A DNA stretch of 5,817 bases from Betaproteobacteria bacterium. GTDB lineage: Bacteria > Pseudomonadota > Gammaproteobacteria > Burkholderiales > Gallionellaceae. The stretch is taken from NCBI GenBank assembly GCA_028871775.1, contig JAGWMH010000123.1:1-5817 (forward strand), read 5' to 3'. Below are positions 1-5,453 of this stretch, in pieces; within the stretch, counting starts at the first letter, position 1, and every line of letters starts with the position of its first letter. Position numbers and translations under genes: made by a program. The notes under the pieces are model-generated. The model was not told the DNA's origin. It ran no database searches and saw nothing but the letters and a program-made list of their open reading frames with translations.

Positions 1-7
1 ATTGTTT

Positions 8-17
8 ACAAATTTGT
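8..17. repeat. 10-bp perfect palindrome upstream of the MgtE_N/CBS gene
   Basis: ACAAATTTGT reads the same on both strands and ends 27 bp before the ATG at 45. It could be an operator half-turn for a dimeric regulator, but it is short and AT-rich, so chance is a real alternative. No convincing -35/-10 pair can be placed because the window begins only 44 bp before the gene. Confidence 0.25.
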
Positions 18-44
18 TCTGATTCTCAGCTAAGGGATAGCGCA

Positions 45-1295
45 ATGGTCGCCATACTGGAGCACAAATTTTTTCTCAGCGAGATAATCGGCCGCAAAGC
101 CTATCTGAAAACCAAACGGGTTGGCCGTTTGAGCGACATGGTGATCGTTGAAACGGGGAAGCTTCCCGAAGTCAGTCATTTTGTCGTCAGTCGTCCGTTT
201 GGTTATCCCTCACTGTTGCTGCCGTGGGACAAACTGACCCTGATTTCAAATACGGAAATCGTATTCGACGTGAGTGAAGCTGCTGAGTATGAGCGCACGC
301 CTGCCGATGGATCAATCCTGCTTCGCGCGCACATCCTCGACAAGAAGATCCTTGACATGGACGATCACGAAGTCGAGGTTGTCTATGACATCAGCCTCAA
401 CTTTCAGGGGGGCAAGCTGTACGTCAGCGAGGTCGATTTCAGCAGACGACGCCTGCTGCGCCGGATGGGCCTGAAGAAAATCGCCGACTGGATATCCGAG
501 CAAAGGAAAGAAATGACGGTCTCCTGGATGTATGTCCAGCAGCTGCCAGAGCATATCGATACCTTCAAGGGGCACGTCAAACTCAACGTGCTCAAGGAAA
601 ACATCAATGATATCCACCCGGTCGATTTGGCAGATATTCTTGAAGAACTAGAAGGCGATCAGCGGCTGGCAGTGTTCAAGGAACTTGAACCAGAACACGC
701 CTCAGATACCCTTGAAGAAGTGGAGCCGCGGGTTCAGCGTGAACTGATCCATGCGATAGAAAAAACCCATGCGGCCCAGCTGATCAACGCCATGAATCCA
801 GCGCAAGCGGCCGATGTTCTCTCCGTGTTGCCGACTGACAAAGCTGACGAATTGCTGCAGATGATCGATAAGGACAGCGCTTCCAAAGTGCAGAAGATCA
901 TTGACTTGCATGACGAGAACATTCTCCTGTTTGCCACCCAGCAGTTCATGAAAATGCCGGAATCAACTCAGGTCAAGGAAGTCGTGACAAACTTCCGTGA
1001 AATTGCGCGTGACATGGATGTGATCATGTACGTGTACGTTACAGACGTAAAAGATACCCTGCGGGGGGTTGTCGATCTTCGAGAATTGATAGCCGCCGAG
1101 CCAGACCAATCGATCGGAGAGATTATGACTGACAATGTCATCAGCTTGAGCCCGGAGGATACCCTGAGAGATGCAGTAGATATGTTTGACCGCTACAGCT
1201 TTCGCGCTATTCCCATCACCGACGCAGAAAATAAGCTATTGGGCATCGTTTCTTTCAGGGATATTCGCGGCATCAAGCCACGGCTGGGTTGGTAG
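45..1295 (+). CDS. PRC-barrel-like / MgtE N-terminal / CBS domain protein without a membrane channel
   Basis: This is a predicted cytoplasmic protein of 416 residues. Residues about 10-150 contain two beta-rich segments of PRC-barrel type (GRKAYLKTKRVGRLSDMVIV and the segment around 95-130). Residues about 185-290 match the MgtE N-terminal superhelical domain: HPVDLADILEELEGDQRLAVF, split here as HPVDLADILEEL plus EGDQRLAVF, then repeated acidic helices such as NPAQAADVLSVLP. Residues about 300-410 form a CBS pair; the second is clear (IGEIMTDNVISLSPEDTL, then RAIPITDAENKLLGIVSF), the first is diverged. In MgtE channels these modules are the magnesium-sensing gate, but the five-helix pore is absent and the protein ends right after the CBS pair. 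In other bacteria similar channel-less proteins are encoded beside Nramp-type or other divalent-metal transporters, so a metal-responsive regulatory role is plausible; no transporter follows here. The ATG at 45 is supported by AAGGGA at 32-37, 7 bp upstream. The domain calls are from recognition by eye. Confidence 0.88.
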   Translation: MVAILEHKFFLSEIIGRKAYLKTKRVGRLSDMVIVETGKLPEVSHFVVSRPFGYPSLLLPWDKLTLISNTEIVFDVSEAAEYERTPADGSILLRAHILDKKILDMDDHEVEVVYDISLNFQGGKLYVSEVDFSRRRLLRRMGLKKIADWISEQRKEMTVSWMYVQQLPEHIDTFKGHVKLNVLKENINDIHPVDLADILEELEGDQRLAVFKELEPEHASDTLEEVEPRVQRELIHAIEKTHAAQLINAMNPAQAADVLSVLPTDKADELLQMIDKDSASKVQKIIDLHDENILLFATQQFMKMPESTQVKEVVTNFREIARDMDVIMYVYVTDVKDTLRGVVDLRELIAAEPDQSIGEIMTDNVISLSPEDTLRDAVDMFDRYSFRAIPITDAENKLLGIVSFRDIRGIKPRLGW

Positions 1296-1495
1296 TGGCC
1301 ACCTTCGAGGTTTGTGGCAGGAGCCACCCCCGGTAATGAATGTGGCTTTGCTGATACTCATTGAAGCCTTAAAAAAAGACGGGATCTTCCTGGCGACAGA
1401 TCCGGTTGCGTACCACTTCGAGCCGCAAGCCTTGCCACTGAAATTGAGTGCCCCCCGGCTCTGCCGGAGGTCACTTAATTTTCAGGAGATATTCC
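1296..1495. other. Non-coding gap with inverted repeats
   Basis: No credible gene is seen here on either strand. A frame open from 1336 (ATG) has no ribosome binding site and no recognisable protein. The gap holds a perfect 5-bp hairpin GTGGC-AGGA-GCCAC at 1314-1327, a 5-bp inverted repeat GGATC...GATCC at 1382-1403 with a 12-base loop, and the larger hairpin listed at 1441-1482. I see no strong sigma70 promoter; the closest candidate, TTGAAG at 1361, has only a poor -10 (GATCTT at 1383). Confidence 0.5.
1441..1482 (+). terminator. Long GC-rich hairpin, terminator-like and probably bidirectional
   Basis: The left arm at 1447-1459 (AGTGCCCCCCGGC) pairs with 1463-1475 (GCCGGAGGTCACT) at 11 of 13 positions around a TCT loop. 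The stem is extended by A-rich bases at 1441-1445 pairing with the T-rich stretch 1477-1481. The A-rich foot on one side and T-rich foot on the other is typical of intrinsic terminators that work in both directions. It could end the transcript of the gene ending at 1295 and also that of the kinase gene, which ends at 1539 on the other strand. The T-run is short and interrupted, and the hairpin lies directly before a ribosome binding site (AGGAG at 1484-1488), so attenuation or translation control is an alternative. Confidence 0.55.
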
Positions 1496-1531
1496 ATGGC
1501 GGAAGAAAAGAAGGAAGCATGGCTGAATTAT
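1496..1531 (+). pseudogene. 5' remnant of a DUF4337-type gene (12 codons)
   Basis: An ATG at 1496 follows a perfect Shine-Dalgarno AGGAG (1484-1488) with 7-bp spacing. The first 12 residues, MAEEKKEAWLNY, match from memory the N-terminus of proteobacterial DUF4337 proteins, which start with an acidic/basic stretch and WLNY and continue into a hydrophobic helix. Here that helix is missing. After codon 12 the frame continues as an Arg/Ser-rich sequence unlike any protein I know, antisense to the end of the kinase gene, to a TAA at 1811-1813 (105 residues in all). The strong start signals argue that a true gene began here, and the abrupt change argues that its body was lost, with the break between about 1532 and 1565. 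The family match rests on a very short peptide. A short real gene fused to new sequence is less likely. Confidence 0.5.
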
Positions 1532-1538
1532 CGTGAAT

Positions 1539-2909
1539 CTAACTTATCGACGAAATATCCGGTATTGGCGGAAAGGTCACGCGGAGCAACGCCCCGCCTA
1601 GACTCGATCCATCTTCAATTGCGATTGATGCTTTATGGTTGCGCACAATTTCACGTGCGATGGCCAAGCCAAGCCCGCATCCGTCAACGCCGGTTGTGTC
1701 GAGTCTATAAAAACGCTCGAATACCCGTTCGCGTTCTTCTGTTGGGATTCCCGGCCCGCTATCCTCCACTTCCCAACTTGTTTGGTTGGCTGTGCTGCCG
1801 CAGCGAACCGTAACGATGCCCCCACTGGGTGTATAGCGAAGAGCATTATCAATCAGGTTGTTGGCCAGTTCTTCCAGCCACACAGGGTCTCCCATCACCT
1901 TGGCTGGACTCAGCTCAAAGCCGAGATCGATGCTACGCTGCATTGCCAAAGACATCCAGCGTTCCGCAGCATCTCTGGTCAGTTCGGCGAGATCGACAAC
2001 CTTCGGCGAATGTATCTGTTGCGGCTCGAGGCGGCTCAATGTCAGAAGCTGATGCGCCAGGTGAGCGATCCTGCGCGTTCCCGCGACAATTCTTTTAAGA
2101 GACTCGGCAGGGTCGGAAGATCGCAGCGCCATCTCAGCTTCGGCCTGTAGTGCCGCGATCGGTGTGCGCAGCTGGTGCGACGCATCTGCAACGAAATGCC
2201 GTTTTGCATCGAGTGCTATTGATAGGCGCTCCAGCAATTCATTTACTTCTGCAAATATGGAGTAAATTTCTTCCGGGATGTTTTCTAATGGCAGCTGGCT
2301 CAAATCGGTATGGGTCCGCCGCACCAATTCTTCCCGCAGGGGCTGAATGGATGCAAGCCCATGGCGGACACTTCTGCGGATCATGAAGATGGCTGCGATA
2401 ATCAACAGACCTTCTGGGACTAGCATGGCCAATAAAATTTCACTTACCAGCCTGTCGCGTTTCAATTTTGTTTCAGCGGACAGGACAGTAAAGAAAATTC
2501 CTTGTGCTGCATGGGACAATGCTGCGACACGCACTGGCTTGCCATTGAACCAGCCGTCGTAATAGAGCCTTTCATTTTCCAAAGGCTTGACCGGGCGCGG
2601 CAGGCCGATATCACCTGCTACTGTTTCCCCGTTGGAATTAACAACCTCATAAAACTCTTTGTCATAAGTATCGGTAAGCAGAATTTCTTTAGCGGCCTCG
2701 GGCAGTTGCAGGCGCAAGCGGCCCTCAATGACCTCTACATGGGCGGCGATAGCCAAGGCAGAGTCCATTAGCGCCCTGTCATAAGCCACTGTTGCTGCCT
2801 GGTGCGCAACAAAATATGCCACCCCCCCTCCGGAAACAAGGATTGCTGACATCAGTGGCAGCAACCCTTGCAGCAGTTTTCGCGCAAGGCTAGGTTTCTT
2901 GATTCTCAT
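1539..2909 (-). CDS. Sensor histidine kinase, TctE/QseC type with 2CSK_N-like periplasmic domain
   Basis: This is an inner-membrane sensor of 456 residues that phosphorylates the regulator encoded just upstream. Membrane helices lie at about 13-36 and 159-179. Between them is a periplasmic region of about 120 residues of 2CSK_N style (AYDRALMDSALAIAAHVEV, later YDKEFYEVVNSNGETVAGD). A HAMP-like linker covers about 181-233. The phospho-acceptor is His245 in ASHQLRTP. The ATPase domain has an N box (ELANNLIDNALRYTP, about 347-361), G1 (DSGPGIP, about 383-389), F box (FERFYRLD) and G2 (GLGLA, about 412-416), so all catalytic elements are present. I chose the ATG at 2907-2909, with GGGA close upstream, which gives the N-terminus MRIKKPSLARK. 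A GTG at 2934-2936 would add nine residues and has no better binding site. The start lies inside the regulator gene (20-bp overlap), indicating translational coupling. The last eight residues (IPDISSIS) lie beyond the usual family end and may derive from the junction with the truncated neighbour. Confidence 0.93.
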   Translation of the reverse strand: MRIKKPSLARKLLQGLLPLMSAILVSGGGVAYFVAHQAATVAYDRALMDSALAIAAHVEVIEGRLRLQLPEAAKEILLTDTYDKEFYEVVNSNGETVAGDIGLPRPVKPLENERLYYDGWFNGKPVRVAALSHAAQGIFFTVLSAETKLKRDRLVSEILLAMLVPEGLLIIAAIFMIRRSVRHGLASIQPLREELVRRTHTDLSQLPLENIPEEIYSIFAEVNELLERLSIALDAKRHFVADASHQLRTPIAALQAEAEMALRSSDPAESLKRIVAGTRRIAHLAHQLLTLSRLEPQQIHSPKVVDLAELTRDAAERWMSLAMQRSIDLGFELSPAKVMGDPVWLEELANNLIDNALRYTPSGGIVTVRCGSTANQTSWEVEDSGPGIPTEERERVFERFYRLDTTGVDGCGLGLAIAREIVRNHKASIAIEDGSSLGGALLRVTFPPIPDISSIS

Positions 2910-3573
2910 CGGTTCCCAAGCTGTAGCCGAGACCACGCACCGTGCGGATAATCACCTCCGACCCTTCCAGTTTTGTGCGTAGCCTCGAGATGACCTTTTC
3001 AACTGCATTTACTGAATTTACATCGTCATGCCAACCATAAAGCGCTTGCAATAACTGCTCCTTGGTGACAATGCGGCGCGCGCGGACAGCGAGGTACTCC
3101 AGTGCCGCCAGTTCTCTGGAGCTTAATTCGAGCGGCCTGTCACCCACCAAGGCGCGGTGACCCACAGTATCGAGGTGCAAAGCACCGATGATCAGCACTG
3201 GGTCTGCAATGCCATGACTACGGCGTACCAGGGAACGAACACGCGCTTCCAGTTCGTTCAGCGCAATCGGTTTGACCACATAGTCGTCCGCTCCCAAGTC
3301 GAGAAGGCGGACGCGTTCATCCACCGCCTCCCGTGCTGACAATATAAGAACGGGGACATGCTTGCCGGATGCGCGCAGACGGCGCAGCACCTCTGCTCCG
3401 TCAGTATCAGGCAGGCCGAGATCCAGCAGCACAACATCGTAATTCTGGACTGCGATCCAACTATCTGCCTCGCGCGCATTCTGCGCCCAATCGATCACAT
3501 AGCCACTTTGCTGTAATGCACGACAGATTACGTCAGCCAAAGGATGGTTGTCTTCAACTAACAGCAGGCGCAT
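2890..3573 (-). CDS. OmpR-family response regulator (TctD/QseB-like)
   Basis: This is a cytoplasmic DNA-binding transcription factor of 227 residues activated by phosphorylation. The receiver domain (1-115) has the acidic pair Glu7-Asp8 in LLVEDN, phospho-acceptor Asp51 in VVLLDLGLPDTDG, the switch Ser79, Tyr98 and the conserved Lys101-Pro102. The C-terminal winged helix (about 127-220) has the LSSRELAALEYL segment, a recognition helix at about 185-202 (NSVNAVEKVISRLRTKL) and the wing TVRGLGYSL. All key residues are intact and the length is normal. It is the first gene of a two-gene operon with the kinase. The ATG at 3571-3573 fits the family start (MRLLLVEDN), but no Shine-Dalgarno precedes it; that space holds a tandem repeat (3577-3594), which could be its own operator. 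Its divergent position next to an efflux operon suggests it regulates that operon, by analogy with other two-component/RND pairs such as CzcRS-CzcCBA. Confidence 0.94.
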   Translation of the reverse strand: MRLLLVEDNHPLADVICRALQQSGYVIDWAQNAREADSWIAVQNYDVVLLDLGLPDTDGAEVLRRLRASGKHVPVLILSAREAVDERVRLLDLGADDYVVKPIALNELEARVRSLVRRSHGIADPVLIIGALHLDTVGHRALVGDRPLELSSRELAALEYLAVRARRIVTKEQLLQALYGWHDDVNSVNAVEKVISRLRTKLEGSEVIIRTVRGLGYSLGTDENQET

Positions 3574-3576
3574 GTG

Positions 3577-3594
3577 TGGTCAGGAAATGGTCAG
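3577..3594 (-). promoter_or_regulatory. Tandem repeat TGGTCAG-N4-TGGTCAG, candidate regulator-binding site
   Basis: Two perfect copies of TGGTCAG (3577-3583 and 3588-3594) are separated by GAAA, giving an 11-bp start-to-start distance, about one helical turn. OmpR-family dimers typically bind such tandem repeats. On the regulator's strand it reads CTGACCA-TTTC-CTGACCA and ends 3 bp before the ATG at 3573, where a ribosome binding site would be expected. This suggests autoregulation by blocking. No copy is found in front of the efflux gene, which weakens the idea that it is the common operator. Confidence 0.4.
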
Positions 3595-3680
3595 CAATAG
3601 TTTTTATGATACCAACTTAAATACGCAATGGCGCACAAACAGCGATGACTTGAACTCCTCTCTCCCTCCCAGGGGTTTAT

Positions 3681-3707
3681 CGGAGCAGGCAACTGCTCCG
3701 TTCTTTT
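3681..3707 (+). terminator. Intrinsic terminator within the divergent control region
   Basis: CGGAGCA-GGCAAC-TGCTCCG forms a perfect 7-bp GC-rich stem with a 6-base loop (3681-3700), followed at once by TTCTTTT (3701-3707). The T-run exists only in the plus direction; the other strand reads ATAAACCCC after the hairpin, so the element is directional. It points toward the efflux gene, yet no plus-strand gene ends upstream of it. It may insulate the efflux operon from stray transcription, attenuate a long leader starting upstream, or end a small RNA made from the intergenic region. Confidence 0.7.
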
Positions 3708-3724
3708 ATAGCACCGCACTTGTC

Positions 3725-3751
3725 GAATGCAGCGAGGAATGCTGGATTCCT
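3725..3751 (+). promoter_or_regulatory. Overlapping direct and inverted repeats upstream of the efflux promoter
   Basis: GAATGC occurs at 3725-3730 and again at 3737-3742 (12-bp period). The second copy is inside the inverted repeat AGGAAT-GCTGG-ATTCCT (3735-3751, 6-bp arms). The element lies 32 bp or more upstream of the TATAAT at 3783, where an activator would bind, and the putative promoter lacks a good -35. It is a candidate operator for the neighbouring response regulator or another factor, inferred from geometry only. Confidence 0.3.
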
Positions 3752-3782
3752 TAATTTGCGCGGAATAGGCTCATTGGATAGT

Positions 3783-3788
3783 TATAAT
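3783..3788 (+). promoter_or_regulatory. Perfect -10 hexamer of the efflux operon
   Basis: TATAAT at 3783-3788 matches the sigma70 consensus fully. At 17-bp spacing the -35 position (3760-3765, GCGGAA) is very poor, as is common in promoters that need an activator. Only six bases separate the hexamer from the ATG at 3795, so the usual start point, about 7 bp downstream, would fall on the A of the ATG and give a leaderless mRNA. If the hexamer is accidental, the true promoter is further upstream. Confidence 0.45.
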
Positions 3789-3794
3789 AGCCCT

Positions 3795-5453
3795 ATGCAC
3801 TTCGCCAGAACAAATTCTGTATCAACTAACAGATTTTCCTTAACAACCCTGCTGATTTCAGCAGCGCTGGCAGGCTGTGCTGTCGGCCCAGATTTCAAGC
3901 GGCCTGTTGCGCCCACGGCGGACAGTTATTCGCCCAAAGCTATGCCAGAGGCAACGGCTTCAGCGCCTGTATCAGGTGGAGAGCCTCAACGCTTTAATCC
4001 AACAGTAGATATTCCATTTGATTGGTGGACACTGTTTCAGTCGCCACAGATAAACTCACTGATCAAGCGCGCGTTCAAGGCCAACCCCAGCATCGAATCG
4101 GCTCAGGCTGCCCTGCGTCAGGCGCAGGAGAATGCGGCTGCACAGAATGGATTTTTCTATCCAACCGTTGGAGCAAGCTATTCGCCGTCAAGAAACAAAT
4201 TGGCTGGTAACATGGGCGGAAACTCGCCCGGTGTTCAGGGGAATGGCACAGTCATTCAAACCTATTCGAATCCGGCTGGCCCTGCCCCGTTTAATGCGCC
4301 GGCTTACTATAACTTTCATGTCGCTCAACTGACAGTTGGTTACGTGCCTGATGTATTTGGCCTCAATCGCAGGCAAATGGAATCAGCCGAAGCGCAGGTG
4401 GCCGCGCAGAGATTGCAGCTGGAGGCAACCTATATCACCTTGGCCTCCAATGTGGTTGCCGCCGCATTGCAGGAAGCATCAATCCGCGCGCAACTTGCGG
4501 CGATGGAAAGAATTGTCGGTATCAACAAAGAAGCGCTGGTCATTCTGCGCAATCAGTCCAGGCTCGGCCACGTGTCAGGCATAGAGGTCGCCGCACAGGA
4601 ATCCTCGCTGGCACTGGCCGAGCAAGCACTGGCTCCATTGCAGAAACAACTGGAACAAACGCGTGATTTGATTCGTGCCCTGGCAGGCAATTTGCCCAAT
4701 GAAGATATTGAGGAAAAGTTTGAGCTTTCCGCCTTGCATCTGCCGCAGGAACTTCCACTCAGCCTGCCTTCCAAAATCGTCGAGCAACGCCCTGATGTCC
4801 GCGCCGCTGAAGAGCAACTGCATTTCGCCAGTGCCCAGGCAGGCGTGGCCATCGCCAACAAATTGCCGCAGTTTTCCGTTACTGCTGCGATAGGCGGCAT
4901 GGCCACAACGCCGGACTGGATGTTCCGCACCGGCGGCGGCTTCTTCAATCTGGCCGCCAATGCCGCCTATACCATTTTTGATGGCGGCACGTTGCGCGCC
5001 AAGTCGCGCGCCGCAGAGCAGGCACTGATTCAGGCCGGGGCACAGTATCGCAGCACCGTGATTGCTGCTTTGCAAAATGTCGCCGATACGCTGTACACCA
5101 TCCAGTCTGACGCCAATGCGCTCAAGGCGGCGGCTTCTGCTGCACAAGCTGCGCAGACGGCGTTCGACCTTACCCGCAAGCAATATCAACTGGGTTATGT
5201 CAATTACCAGACACAGCTTGCCGCAGAGCAAAATTATCAGCAGTCCGTCATCAATCTGGTGCAGGCGCAAACCAACCGCCTCGGCGATACGGCAGCACTT
5301 TACCAGGCGTTGGGAGGCGGCTGGTGGAATCGCACTGGTGCCGCATCGCAGAAATTAGAGAGCGGCGCGAACGCTGCCACGATACGAATTGATTTGGATA
5401 AAACGCCTGTGGCTCGGCTATCTGCCACGGCAAGAGGAGAAAATGCGCAATGA
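3795..5453 (+). CDS. RND efflux outer-membrane lipoprotein, NodT/OprM family
   Basis: This is the outer-membrane channel of a tripartite efflux pump, 552 residues from the ATG at 3795. The N-terminus is a lipoprotein signal: a basic start, the hydrophobic core LTTLLISAA and lipobox LAGC with Cys28. Ala follows the Cys, consistent with outer-membrane sorting, then the family motif VGPDFKRP. Two OEP repeats follow, at about 75-290 and 310-500, with the typical long Ala/Gln-rich helices (SIESAQAALRQAQENAAAQ; ALQNVADTLYTIQSDA), the DVFGLNRR motif after the first beta segment, IVEQRPDVRAAEEQL, and the closing LYQALGGGWW. A Gly/Asn/Pro-rich stretch near 135-175 probably forms a surface loop, and a tail of about 40 residues after GGGWW makes the protein longer than many relatives. 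The frame stays open up to a TTG at 3720, but that start would place 25 extra non-signal residues before the lipoprotein signal. No Shine-Dalgarno precedes the ATG. The end overlaps the adaptor gene by 4 bp. Confidence 0.93.
   Translation: MHFARTNSVSTNRFSLTTLLISAALAGCAVGPDFKRPVAPTADSYSPKAMPEATASAPVSGGEPQRFNPTVDIPFDWWTLFQSPQINSLIKRAFKANPSIESAQAALRQAQENAAAQNGFFYPTVGASYSPSRNKLAGNMGGNSPGVQGNGTVIQTYSNPAGPAPFNAPAYYNFHVAQLTVGYVPDVFGLNRRQMESAEAQVAAQRLQLEATYITLASNVVAAALQEASIRAQLAAMERIVGINKEALVILRNQSRLGHVSGIEVAAQESSLALAEQALAPLQKQLEQTRDLIRALAGNLPNEDIEEKFELSALHLPQELPLSLPSKIVEQRPDVRAAEEQLHFASAQAGVAIANKLPQFSVTAAIGGMATTPDWMFRTGGGFFNLAANAAYTIFDGGTLRAKSRAAEQALIQAGAQYRSTVIAALQNVADTLYTIQSDANALKAAASAAQAAQTAFDLTRKQYQLGYVNYQTQLAAEQNYQQSVINLVQAQTNRLGDTAALYQALGGGWWNRTGAASQKLESGANAATIRIDLDKTPVARLSATARGENAQ

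Noticed and set aside
1314..1327. Hairpin GTGGC-AGGA-GCCAC just after the MgtE_N/CBS stop as its terminator
   Set aside because: The stem is only 5 bp and is followed by CCCCGG rather than a T-run.
1186..1536. Plus-strand open frame of 116 residues crossing the end of the MgtE_N/CBS gene
   Set aside because: It overlaps the CBS coding region out of frame, has no ribosome binding site and passes through the terminator hairpin and the start of the truncated gene.
1635..2150. Plus-strand open frame of 171 residues
   Set aside because: It is antisense to the conserved kinase domain, has no clear ribosome binding site and no family resemblance.
2910..2936. GTG start extending the kinase by nine residues
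   Set aside because: The ATG at 2909 has a GGGA close upstream and gives a typical basic N-terminus; the GTG has no better support.
3605..3610. TATGAT on the plus strand as a promoter for an intergenic RNA
   Set aside because: It is a 5-of-6 match to the -10 but has no acceptable -35 at 16-18 bp, so I list it only as a possibility within the terminator finding.
3654..3671. Purine-rich GGGAGGGAGAGAGGAG on the minus strand, resembling a strong Shine-Dalgarno
   Set aside because: It is more than 75 bp from the regulator start and no ATG follows at the right distance on that strand.
3720..3794. TTG start extending the efflux lipoprotein by 25 residues
   Set aside because: There is no Shine-Dalgarno before it, and it would put a polar stretch before an otherwise well-formed lipoprotein signal; it also contains the candidate promoter.
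4575..5270. Minus-strand open frame of 231 residues
   Set aside because: It is antisense to the well-supported efflux lipoprotein, has a Cys/Arg-rich composition and no recognisable domain; it is a shadow of the GC-rich coding frame.
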